A stretch of 64,000 nucleotides of DNA from Actinoplanes palleronii (GTDB taxonomy: Bacteria > Actinomycetota > Actinomycetes > Mycobacteriales > Micromonosporaceae): contig NZ_BOMS01000025.1 of assembly GCF_016862315.1 (NCBI RefSeq), positions 49,086 to 113,085 on the forward strand. The letters run 5' to 3'. Shown in pieces: positions 33,402 to 41,511 of the stretch; position 1 is the first letter of the stretch; every line of letters begins with the position of its first letter. The position numbers and the translations under genes were made by a program. Below the pieces are notes generated by a model. The model saw nothing but the letters and a program-made list of their open reading frames with translations. It did no database searches and was not told where the DNA came from.

Positions 33402-34664
33402 TTGAGTTACGACGTGGTCATCCTCGGCCTGGGGTATGTCGGACTGCCGCTGGCCCAGCAGGCGATCCGGGCCGGCCTGTCGGTGCTCGGCTTCGACGTG
33501 GACGAGACCGTGGTCAAGTCACTCGCCGACGGCCGGTCGCACGTCGACGACCTCAGCGACGACGACATCGCCGCGATGCTGGCCGGCGGCTTCCGGCCCA
33601 CCTGCGACGAGACCGAGATCGCCCAGGCGCGCACCGCGGTGATCTGCGTGCCCACCCCGCTCTCCGAGGGCGACGGCCCGGACCTGCGGGCGGTCACCGG
33701 CGCGACCGGGTCGGTGGGCCGCAACCTGCGCCCCGACATGCTCGTCGTGCTGGAGTCGACCACCTACCCGGGCACCACCGACGACGTGGTCCGGCCGCTG
33801 CTCGAGCAGCTCTCCGGGCTGACCGCCGGGATCGACTTCAAGCTGGCGTTCTCCCCGGAGCGGATCGACCCCGGCAACCCGGTCTACGGCGCGCACAACA
33901 CCCCGAAGGTGGTCGGCGGCTACACCGCGGACTGCACCACGGCCGCCGCCGAGTTCTACGGCCGGTTCGTCGAGACCGTCGTGCGGGCCCGCGGCACCCG
34001 CGAGGCGGAGACCGCGAAACTGCTCGAGAACACGTACCGGCACGTCAACATCGCGCTGGTCAACGAGATGGCCCGGTTCTGCCACGAACTCGACATCGAC
34101 CTCTGGGACGTGATCCGCGCGGCGTCCACCAAACCGTTCGGCTTCCAGGCGTTCTACCCCGGCCCGGGCGTCGGCGGCCACTGCATCCCGATCGACCCGA
34201 ACTACCTCTCGCACAACGTGCGCAGCAAGCTCGGCTACCCGTTCCGCTTCGTCGAGCTGGCCCAGGAGATCAACGCGACGATGCCGGCCTACGTCGCCCG
34301 CCGCGCCCAGAACCTGCTCAACGCGGACGGCCAGGCGGTCCGCGGCGCGACCGTGCTGCTGCTCGGCATCACCTACAAAGCCAACATCGCCGACCAGCGC
34401 GAGTCACCGGCCACCCCGCTGGCCCGGCAGCTCACCGCCCTGGGCGCCACGGTCGCCTACCACGACCCGCACGTGCAGACCTGGGACGTCGGCGGCGTCC
34501 CGGTCTCCCGCACCGACGACCTGGAGGGCGCGGTCACCTCCGCCGACCTGGTCATCCTGGTCCAGAACCACCGCGAATACGACGTCGACCATCTGGCCAG
34601 GCTCGCCAAACGCTTCTTCGACACCCGCGGCGCCACCACGATCCGCGAAGCTCACCGCCTCTGA
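33402..34664 (+). CDS. UDP-N-acetylhexosamine 6-dehydrogenase (WecC/WbpA-like)
   Basis: 420 aa from a TTG with AAGGAGA upstream. Rossmann NAD motif VVILGLGYVGLPLAQQA; catalytic Cys in PGVGGHCIPIDPNYL, the spacing of UDP-ManNAc/GlcNAc dehydrogenases rather than UDP-glucose dehydrogenase (which has a GGSCFPKD-type motif). It converts a UDP-HexNAc to its uronic acid, supplying an acidic sugar for the surface polymer. Probably co-transcribed with the Stealth gene. The precise sugar is not determinable. Confidence 0.9.
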   Translation: MSYDVVILGLGYVGLPLAQQAIRAGLSVLGFDVDETVVKSLADGRSHVDDLSDDDIAAMLAGGFRPTCDETEIAQARTAVICVPTPLSEGDGPDLRAVTGATGSVGRNLRPDMLVVLESTTYPGTTDDVVRPLLEQLSGLTAGIDFKLAFSPERIDPGNPVYGAHNTPKVVGGYTADCTTAAAEFYGRFVETVVRARGTREAETAKLLENTYRHVNIALVNEMARFCHELDIDLWDVIRAASTKPFGFQAFYPGPGVGGHCIPIDPNYLSHNVRSKLGYPFRFVELAQEINATMPAYVARRAQNLLNADGQAVRGATVLLLGITYKANIADQRESPATPLARQLTALGATVAYHDPHVQTWDVGGVPVSRTDDLEGAVTSADLVILVQNHREYDVDHLARLAKRFFDTRGATTIREAHRL

Positions 34665-34825
34665 TTTTCCTTTTCGGTACGGGCTGCCCCTCCCCAACCG
34701 CACCAGCGAAGTCCCGTGGCGGCGAACGCGAGGCAGTCCGTGCTCCCGACCGACACCGCGCGCGCCGGGGCGGTGCAGGTGGTCCCGGCCCAGAGCCCCA
34801 CCCCCAACCCGCACCCACTCCCGGG

Positions 34826-34966
34826 GTCGCGTCGTCGCGTCGTCGCGTCGTCGCGTGGTCGCGTCGTCGCGTGGTCGCGGTGTTGCGTGGTTGCGGGGTC
34901 GCGGTGTTGCGGGGTCGCGGTGTTGCAGGATCGCGGTGTTGCAGGATCGCGGTATGTGGCGGGCCG
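34826..34966. repeat. 9-bp / 16-18-bp minisatellite
   Basis: The first half consists of CGCGTCGTCG-type 9-bp units, the second half of GCGGTGTTGCAGGATC or GCGGTGTTGCGGGGTC-type units, forming a continuum of related copies. It has no stop in several frames only because of its composition. Confidence 0.85.
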
Positions 34967-35146
34967 TCGGTGGCTGGGGCTGGCTAGCCAGGCGGGGGCG
35001 CTGTTGTGTCACGGTCCGGCACGCCGCCCCCGATCGCCGCTGGGCACGGCCGTCCCAAAAGGTAGGCGTCTCATCCCGGCAGCTGGTCCGGTCCCGGCCC
35101 GGCTGGCCCTCACGGCCCTTTCACGCCTGCCATAACGGCCACCAGG

Positions 35147-35350
35147 CCCAGCCGAGCTCACTCGGCTGGGCCTCAGCGGTGCCTCAGCCGCCTTGAGACA
35201 CCCCCACGCACCAGCCCGCGCCAGCCGAGCCCGCGGCTGGGCCCCAGGGGTGTCAAAGCGGCCCTGAGGCACCCCTGCGCGCCAGCCCGGGCCACGCGGC
35301 TGGCCCCCAGGGGTGTGTCGAAGGCCTTGAGGCACCCCTGAGGCCCAGCC
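35147..35350. repeat. Tandem GC-rich palindromes (REP-like)
   Basis: Three ~52-bp elements at 35164-35216 (degenerate), 35235-35287 and 35299-35350, each bounded by GGCTGG and CCAGCC with an inner stem around CAGGGGTGT/CACCCCTG. A simple hairpin CCCAGCCGAG..CTCGGCTGGG precedes them at 35147. A fourth, perfect copy lies at 46124-46175. Confidence 0.8.
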
Positions 35351-35598
35351 GGGGCCGCGCGACGAGTGCTGCCGTTGCGGCGAGGCGGGGCGGATCTGAC
35401 CAGCTGCCGGGACCGGACGCTCACCCTGCAGGAAGCCCTGACCAGCAGAAACCCCGGGTGGCGTGGCGGACCGTGACCCGACGGCTCCCCCGCCTGGCTA
35501 GCCGGCACCAGCCAGCGATCAACCGGGAGCGGGACCGGTCAAGGAGCGGGCAGGGCCGGGTCGGCACCAGCCTGCGGTCTGCCGGGAGCGAGGGCCGG

Positions 35599-36156
35599 TC
35601 AAGGAGTGGGCAGCGCCGGGTCGGCACCAGCGTGCGGTCTACCGGGAGTGGGCCGGGTGGGGGTGGCGAAGGTCCAGCGGGAGTTGAGGGAGTAGTTGAT
35701 CAGCGGGATCAGGGTGAGGGCGATCGGCTGGACGATCGGATAAGGGGTGGAGAGGAGTTCCGTGCCGGTCCAGAGGACTGCGGTGTTGATGGTGAAGGCG
35801 ACCGCGGTGACGGTCAGGAACTTCGCGCCGGCCAGGGCGTGGCCGGCGGTGGAGCGGAAGACCCAGGCGCGTTGCAGCAGGTAGGAGACCGCGATGCTGG
35901 CGAGGAAGCCGGCCGTCGAGGCGAGTACCGGGCGGAGGTGGAGCACGTGTACCCCGGCCAGGCCGATGGCGAAATGGGTGAGTGCGCTGGCTCCGCCGCT
36001 CAGGGCATATCGGACCAGCCGTGCCACTTTCGGGCGCCGCAGCACAGCGGCAAAGAATCGGGCCACGCCGCCGGGCAAACGCACAAGATCAGACACCGCG
36101 CGAGACAAGACCGCGCGGGAGGGCAGCGCTCCGGTGGGGTCAGTGGTGGTCGGCAT
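35599..36156 (-). CDS. GtrA-family membrane protein (lipid-linked sugar flippase-like)
   Basis: About 185 aa with four membrane helices: LVRYALSGGASALTHFAIGL, ASTAGFLASIAVSYLLQR, FLTVTAVAFTINTAVLW and IVQPIALTLIPLINYSLN, the GtrA layout, ending with NSRWTF. GtrA proteins are thought to flip undecaprenyl-phosphate-sugar across the membrane. Start ATG at 36156 overlaps the GtrB-like gene by 17 bp; a start at 36180 is possible. An N-terminal polar extension of about 45 residues precedes the first helix. Confidence 0.88.
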   Translation of the reverse strand: MPTTTDPTGALPSRAVLSRAVSDLVRLPGGVARFFAAVLRRPKVARLVRYALSGGASALTHFAIGLAGVHVLHLRPVLASTAGFLASIAVSYLLQRAWVFRSTAGHALAGAKFLTVTAVAFTINTAVLWTGTELLSTPYPIVQPIALTLIPLINYSLNSRWTFATPTRPTPGRPHAGADPALPTP

Positions 36157-37132
36157 GTTCGGTCCACTGTTCCGGGACATCGAGTGACCGTAGCCGCCTC
36201 GGGCCGGTCGTCTCCGTGACCCGGTGGCCGCCGGCGTGTTCCTGGATCAGGTAGCGGGGGCGGCCCCGGACCTCCTCGTGGATCCTGGCCAGGTATTCGC
36301 CGATCACGCCGAGGCCCAGCAGCACGAACGTGCCGGTGATCAGCAGCAGCAGGATGACCGTGGGGAAGCCGGCCACCGAGTGGCCCTGCATCCAGCGGAC
36401 CAGGGTCTGCACGCCCAGCACCAGCGAGAACGCGGCGAAGGCCAGACCAACGCCGGTGACCAGGTGCAGCGGCGCCGAGGTGAACGAGGTCAGGCCGTTC
36501 ACCGCCAGGCGGAACAGCGAGCGGACGGTCCACCGGGACGTGCCGCCCTCCCGGTGATCGATGTCGATCTCGACGGTCTCCCGGGTGAAGCCGATCCAGC
36601 TGCTGGTGCCGCGGAAGAACGACGAGTGTTCGGGCATCCGGAGCAGCGCGTCCAGCGCGGGGCGGCCGAGCAGCCGGAAGTCGGTGGCGTCGACCAGGTC
36701 GACCTGGGTGAGGCGGGTGAACGCGCCGTTGAAGACCCGGGCGCCGAGCCGGCTGCTCAGGGACTGGCCGGTGCGGTTGCGTTTGACCGCCTCGACCACC
36801 TGGGCGCCGGACCGCCAGCGGCGGATCATCTCGGGGATCGCGGACGGCGGGTGCTGCAGGTCGGCGTCGATCACCACGGTGGCGTCGCCGGTGGCGTGTT
36901 CCAGCCCGGCCAGCAGGGCGGCTTCCTTGCCGAAGTTGCGGGAGAGCCGCACCCCGTGAATCCGCGGGTCGAGGACCGCGCAGGCGGCGATCCGGTTCCA
37001 CGAGTCGTCGCGGGAGCCGTCGTCGACCAGGATCAGCTCGTACTCGTAGCCGGCGAGCACCTCGTCCATCCGGCGGAGGAACCGGTCGACGCCGGCGCCC
37101 TCGTTGTAGACAGGAGCGACCACAGAGATCAT
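36140..37132 (-). CDS. GtrB-like GT2 polyprenyl-phosphate glycosyltransferase
   Basis: 330 aa. GT-A fold: MISVVAPVYNEG, LILVDDGSRDDSW and metal-binding DADLQHPP; SRNFGKEAAL is typical of the DPM1/GtrB/ArnC clade. Two C-terminal membrane helices (LHLVTGVGLAFAAFSLVLGV and FPTVILLLLITGTFVLLGLG) end with GEYLARIHEEVRGRPRYL. It attaches a sugar from a nucleotide donor to undecaprenyl phosphate. Its ATG shares one base with the stop of the upstream polytopic gene. Confidence 0.9.
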   Translation of the reverse strand: MISVVAPVYNEGAGVDRFLRRMDEVLAGYEYELILVDDGSRDDSWNRIAACAVLDPRIHGVRLSRNFGKEAALLAGLEHATGDATVVIDADLQHPPSAIPEMIRRWRSGAQVVEAVKRNRTGQSLSSRLGARVFNGAFTRLTQVDLVDATDFRLLGRPALDALLRMPEHSSFFRGTSSWIGFTRETVEIDIDHREGGTSRWTVRSLFRLAVNGLTSFTSAPLHLVTGVGLAFAAFSLVLGVQTLVRWMQGHSVAGFPTVILLLLITGTFVLLGLGVIGEYLARIHEEVRGRPRYLIQEHAGGHRVTETTGPRRLRSLDVPEQWTEHADHH

Positions 37133-38799
37133 CACGGCGCCTCCGTACAGAAGGGTCGGCCGGCCAGTTTCCCGGCGGCCGTGTCGACGGCCTGGTCGAA
37201 GCGCCGCATCTCGGGCGGGTAGCCGGACCGGCGGGCGGGCGGCAGCGTCGCGCGGAACTGGTCGCGCAGCGTGCAGCGGCGGGCGTCGCCGGCCGCGGAC
37301 CGGTCGAAGTCGACGACCTCCTGCGCCACCCGATCGTGCAGGTAGGCGGCTTTCTCCGACGCGCCGGCCGCCCGGAAGTCGCGGTTCGCCGAGGTCGAGA
37401 CCGCTGCGATCAACACCAGCATGAGTACGCCGGTGAGCACCCCGATCCGGTGCCCCCGAGCGCTCCGGTGCCCGCGGGCGAACACTCCGGTCAGCACCGC
37501 CACGGTGAGCAGCGCGCCCCCGGCCCCGGCCAGCGCGCTGTCCCGCCAGCCCAGCCCCCACCAGCCGGCCGTGGCGAGCCGCTGCACCTGCTCGTTGAGC
37601 GCGCCCATCCCGGCGGCCAGGATCAGCGCGGACAGCCCGATGCCGGCGAGTGCCAAGGCCTGCCGCCGGTCCGGGGTGTCGCAGCGGGGCAGGTCGGCCC
37701 AGAACCGGCGGACCAGCAGGAGCAGCACCAGCAGCGCGAGCAGCAGGGCCGGGCCGAGGGTGTGGCCGTACGGGCCTTCGGTGGCGCGCTGCCACATCAG
37801 CGGGGGCAGCCACGAGGTCAGCCGGTTGGGCATCGCACCGAGCGCGCCGGCCGGTGCCACGTCCGAGCCGGAGTAGCAGTTCCCGTCCGCGCACTTGTCC
37901 GCGATCAGAGCCCGGACCGGCACCGCCACCGGCAGGAACCCGGCCCAGAGCAGCCCGGTGAAGCGGGCCCCGGCGCCCCGGAACGTCTCCCGCCAGGTGA
38001 GCCCGAGCACGGTGCGGGCCCGGATCACCGCGGCGGCGGTGGCCAGCGGCAGGGCCAGGTAGGCCATCTCGTTGAAGGCGGCCAGCACCGCGCCGAGCAG
38101 CACGGCGAGCACGCCGAGCCGGGTGCCGAGCCGGATCCGGCCGACCGTCCGGGCGGCGAGCGCGGCGACCAGCAGCACCATCGCGGCGGTCAGGAAGTAG
38201 AGGCCGCCGAAGAGGACCGTGGTGCTGGTCCGGCCGGCCGCCACGAACCCGCCGCCGAGCGCGAACGGCAGCACCGCGGTGATCAGCGACGGCGGCCCGG
38301 CGAACGGGCGGCCGCGGGACACCACGCACTCGGCCAGCACCAGCGTGGCCAGGGTCAGCAGGATCGCGGTGGCGAACGAGACCAGCCGCAGCGCGACGTT
38401 GGCCGGCAGCCCGAACAGGTCGACGAGCCCGAACGTGACGGCGTCCAGCGCCCACTCCACCATCCGGCCGAGCGGGCGGAAGTTGCCCAGGTTCAGGTAT
38501 TGCGGGACGGACCGGATCGCCTCGCCGAACAGTTCCCACGGGCGGGACAGGTAGCGGGCGCCGTTGGCGTACACGTTGAACCGGTGGTCGGCGCTGGGGG
38601 CGACCGCGACCAGCGGGGACATCACGATCAGCGGGACCAGGGCGGCGCGCAGCACGATGCCCCGCCACACCGGCCGCCAGGACGGGCTCGCGGCGAGCGT
38701 GGGACGCGGCCCGGCGCCGGCGTCCGGCCGTGGGGTGGCGATCGACGTCTCGGCTGTCACACCAGACGCAACGACGGCCCGGTGGCGAGGATGCGACAC
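37132..38799 (-). CDS. Polytopic membrane protein, putative GT-C-like sugar transferase
   Basis: 555 aa with roughly ten to eleven hydrophobic segments, the first at VLRAALVPLIVMSPLVAVA. A long first outside loop (ADHRFNVYANGARYLSRPWE, QYLNLGNFRPLGR) and a C-terminal soluble domain after the last helix (residues ~450-555). Cys pairs occur in ADKCADGNC. I do not recognise a named family. The reason for a sugar-transferase guess is context: it heads a three-gene unit with GtrB- and GtrA-like genes, where the third Gtr protein is a polytopic glycosyltransferase. Confidence 0.6.
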   Translation of the reverse strand: MSHPRHRAVVASGVTAETSIATPRPDAGAGPRPTLAASPSWRPVWRGIVLRAALVPLIVMSPLVAVAPSADHRFNVYANGARYLSRPWELFGEAIRSVPQYLNLGNFRPLGRMVEWALDAVTFGLVDLFGLPANVALRLVSFATAILLTLATLVLAECVVSRGRPFAGPPSLITAVLPFALGGGFVAAGRTSTTVLFGGLYFLTAAMVLLVAALAARTVGRIRLGTRLGVLAVLLGAVLAAFNEMAYLALPLATAAAVIRARTVLGLTWRETFRGAGARFTGLLWAGFLPVAVPVRALIADKCADGNCYSGSDVAPAGALGAMPNRLTSWLPPLMWQRATEGPYGHTLGPALLLALLVLLLLVRRFWADLPRCDTPDRRQALALAGIGLSALILAAGMGALNEQVQRLATAGWWGLGWRDSALAGAGGALLTVAVLTGVFARGHRSARGHRIGVLTGVLMLVLIAAVSTSANRDFRAAGASEKAAYLHDRVAQEVVDFDRSAAGDARRCTLRDQFRATLPPARRSGYPPEMRRFDQAVDTAAGKLAGRPFCTEAP

Positions 38800-38845
38800 G
38801 GACGACAGGCCGACACCTGTGCCCGGGGCGGCGCGTTAGAGGGCG

Positions 38846-40849
38846 ATGAGCCACTCGCCGACGACCCCGGACCGCCCAGGTTTCCGTCCCGACATCGAAG
38901 GCCTGCGTGCGGTCGCGGTGCTCCTGGTCGTGCTCGGGCACGCCGGGGTGCCGCTGGCCGCGGGCGGCTACGTGGGGGTGGACGTCTTCTTCGTCATCTC
39001 CGGTTTCCTGATCACGTCGTTGCTGCTGCGCGAGGCGGCGACCGGACGGGTGTCGATCCGCCGGTTCTATGCCCGGCGGGCCATGCGGCTGCTGCCGGCC
39101 GCCGCGCTGGTGCTGGTCACCACGCTGGTGGCGGCCCGGCTGTGGCTGCCGGCGATCCGGATGGGCGAGCTGGCCCGGGACGCACTGTCGGCCGCCGGCT
39201 ACGTCGCCAACCTGCGCTTCGCGGTCACCGGTACGGACTACCTGAACGCCGACGCCCCGCCCTCGCCGTTCCAGCACTTCTGGTCGCTCGCCGTCGAGGA
39301 GCAGTTCTACCTGGTCTGGCCGCTGCTCCTGCTGCTGATCCCGGCCCGGGGACGCAAGCCGCTGCTGGTGGCGCTGGTGCTGGCGTCGTTCACGGCCGGG
39401 GTGCTGGAGACCGCGCGCTCGGCGCCCTGGGGCTATTTCGGGCCACACGCACGGGCCTGGGAGCTCGGCGTCGGCGCGCTGCTCGCGGTGTTCCTGAAGA
39501 ACCCGAGGCCGAACACGTGGCTGGGCGGGGCCGGGCTGGCCGGGATCCTGGTCGCGGCGCTCTGGTTCGACGACGGCACGGCGTACCCCGGTGGGTTTGC
39601 TCTGCTTCCGGTGGCCGGCGCGGCGGCCGTGCTGGCCGGTGGTTTCCGCCCCCTGGCGGCCCGGCCGTTGCAGGTCGTCGGCCGGCTCTCCTACGGCTGG
39701 TACCTCTGGCACTGGCCGCTGCTGCTGATCGGGCCGGCCGCGCTCGGGGTGGAGCCGTCGTTGCCGCTCGCGCTGCTGCTCTCGGCGGTCGCGCTGGGCC
39801 TGGCCTGGATGACGTATCACCTGGTGGAGAACCCGCTGCGGCAGCACGCGCAGCTGCGCCGGCGGCCGATCCGGGCGCTCGGGCTGGGCGCCGGGCTGTC
39901 CGGCGCGGTGGCCGCCGTCGCGGTCACCATCGCGCTGCTGCCGCACCCGGTGCCGGCCGGCGCGGCGATCCGGGACCTGCCGGCCGCGGCGGCCCGGGCC
40001 ACCGACCCGTACGCGGTGATCACCCGAGCGGTCCGGAGCAGTCGCACCACCCGGGAGTTGCCGGCGAACCTGACCCCGTCGCTGACCACGGTGAACGCCG
40101 ACAAGGCCCGGGTGTGGGCGGACCAGTGCCACGTGGAGGTGCCGGTGCTCGTCGCGCCGGCCGGGTGCGTCTACGGCGACCCGGCCTCGGCCACCACGAT
40201 CGTGCTCTACGGCGACTCGCACGCCGCCCAGTGGTTCCCGGCGCTGGAACAGCTCGCCACCCGGCGCCACTGGAAGCTGGTCTCGCTCAGCAAGTCCTCC
40301 TGCTCGGCCGCCGACCTGCGGCTCTGGCACGACGGGCTGAAGCGGGAGTACACCGAGTGCGGCGCGTTCCACACCTCGGCGGTGGCCCGGATCCGGGCGC
40401 TGCGACCGGCGCTCGTGGTGATCGGGTCGAGTTTCAACTACCGGCCGGTCGACACCCGTACGGATGAGGCCACCCAGTGGCAGGCCGCCTGGCAGCGAAC
40501 GGTCACCTCGGTGCGGGCACCGGTCGCGCTGATCGCCGACACCCCCTACCTGGGTGGCGAGCGGGTGCCGATCTGCGTCGCCCGGCAGGCCCGTCTGAAG
40601 CGGATCAACCGGTGCGGGAAGAGCGCCGCGACGGCCCTGCGTGGGCCGGCGCAGCGCTCGGCACTGCACCGGCTCACCGGGGTCACGGTGATCGACCCGG
40701 TGCCGTGGCTGTGCACGGACTTCTGCCCGCCGGTGATCGGCAACGTGCTCGCCTACCGGGACTCCAACCACCTGACCAGCACGTATGCCAGAACGGTGGC
40801 GCCGCTGCTAGAAAAGGCGCTGGAGCAGGCGCTACCGCAGCTGAAGTAG
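38846..40849 (+). CDS. OafA-like acyltransferase with SGNH domain
   Basis: 667 aa. The N-terminal acyltransferase-3 domain (FRPDIEGLRAVAVLLVVLGH, GGYVGVDVFFVISGFLI) has about ten membrane helices. The C-terminal ~270 residues are an SGNH hydrolase fold with VLYGDSHAAQWF and DSNHLTSTYA. Such two-domain proteins O-acetylate surface sugars. Divergent from the polytopic gene. The 3' end overlaps the next convergent gene by 18 bp. Confidence 0.92.
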   Translation: MSHSPTTPDRPGFRPDIEGLRAVAVLLVVLGHAGVPLAAGGYVGVDVFFVISGFLITSLLLREAATGRVSIRRFYARRAMRLLPAAALVLVTTLVAARLWLPAIRMGELARDALSAAGYVANLRFAVTGTDYLNADAPPSPFQHFWSLAVEEQFYLVWPLLLLLIPARGRKPLLVALVLASFTAGVLETARSAPWGYFGPHARAWELGVGALLAVFLKNPRPNTWLGGAGLAGILVAALWFDDGTAYPGGFALLPVAGAAAVLAGGFRPLAARPLQVVGRLSYGWYLWHWPLLLIGPAALGVEPSLPLALLLSAVALGLAWMTYHLVENPLRQHAQLRRRPIRALGLGAGLSGAVAAVAVTIALLPHPVPAGAAIRDLPAAAARATDPYAVITRAVRSSRTTRELPANLTPSLTTVNADKARVWADQCHVEVPVLVAPAGCVYGDPASATTIVLYGDSHAAQWFPALEQLATRRHWKLVSLSKSSCSAADLRLWHDGLKREYTECGAFHTSAVARIRALRPALVVIGSSFNYRPVDTRTDEATQWQAAWQRTVTSVRAPVALIADTPYLGGERVPICVARQARLKRINRCGKSAATALRGPAQRSALHRLTGVTVIDPVPWLCTDFCPPVIGNVLAYRDSNHLTSTYARTVAPLLEKALEQALPQLK

Positions 40850-41509
40850 GTCGGCGAGGACCGGCGGGCGCAGCCGGTCCACCACCACGGTCCGGTCCAG
40901 CGCGTGGTCCCGGGACAGCTGGGCGAGTCGCTCGGCGAGCAGGTCGTCCCAGGCCCGGTCGGGCCGGTGCTTCTCCCAGGTGGCCCGGTCCGGCAGGTAC
41001 TCCAGCAGCACCCCGAGCTTGCGCAGTAGGGAGAACGCCGGATCGTCGGTGAGCACCACCGGCCGGTGGTCCGGCGTCACCAGCAGCCGCTGGTTGACCG
41101 TGACCAGGAAGTCGCGCAGCGCGTCGTGGTCCAGGCCGATCGCCACGTACAGGCAGGCGGGCCGCCGCTTCGCGGCCGGCGTCCGGGAAACCTGCTCGGG
41201 TACGACCGGAACCCCCTCCCCCTGGGGCCGCAACCGCCGGGCCAGTCCCCGGACCAGCTGCGGCGAGGTGTGCCACGGGTCCCGGGCGAACGACACCAGC
41301 GCCCGTCCCAGCCGGTACGACCCGCTGGTCCGCAACCGCTGGCTCTTCTCCCGTTCCCGGTCCCGCTGCTCGGCGAGCCGATCGCAGCGGGCCCGCCACG
41401 AGTCCCGTTCCAGCTCGACCGAGCGCATCCGCCCGGTCAGTGCGGCGATCTCCCAGCGCAGTCTCTCGAGTTCGGGCCCGGCCGGGGCCATCGTGGATGA
41501 GTCGGACAT
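40832..41509 (-). CDS. Coiled-coil protein of glycan cluster, unknown function
   Basis: 225 aa from the ATG MSDSSTMAPAGPELE. Residues ~12-75 form a charged coiled coil (LERDSWRARCDRLAEQRDRE). A Ser/Tyr/Arg-rich hinge (SGSYRLGRALVSFARDPWHT) resembles the linker seen in bacterial glycosyltransferases. The C-terminal half looks like half of a Rossmann domain (RPVVLTDDPAFSLLRKLGVL). No catalytic motif is seen. It starts two bases after the stop of the GT fusion gene, so it may be its partner. Confidence 0.65.
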   Translation of the reverse strand: MSDSSTMAPAGPELERLRWEIAALTGRMRSVELERDSWRARCDRLAEQRDREREKSQRLRTSGSYRLGRALVSFARDPWHTSPQLVRGLARRLRPQGEGVPVVPEQVSRTPAAKRRPACLYVAIGLDHDALRDFLVTVNQRLLVTPDHRPVVLTDDPAFSLLRKLGVLLEYLPDRATWEKHRPDRAWDDLLAERLAQLSRDHALDRTVVVDRLRPPVLADLLQLR

Positions 41510-41511
41510 GT

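Larger units (their letters stand above)
34665..35598. other. 934-bp intergenic region with two repeat types, no gene
   Basis: Between convergent genes (dehydrogenase and GtrA). No frame looks coding: translations are strings of Arg, Ala and His. It contains the 9-bp minisatellite and a run of GC-rich palindromes, both listed separately. The rest (about 35360-35598) shows a near-repeat of GGAGCGGGCAGGGCCGGGTC type at 35550 and 35610. No tRNA-like structure is seen. Confidence 0.6.

Noticed and set aside
34404..35012. 202-aa minus-strand frame over the minisatellite
   Set aside because: Translation of repeats only (ATPRPRD-type), antisense to the end of the dehydrogenase gene.
36140..40771. 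1543-aa minus-strand open frame covering several genes
   Set aside because: Only its last 330 residues are the GtrB-like enzyme; the rest is antisense or out-of-frame to the acyltransferase and polytopic genes.
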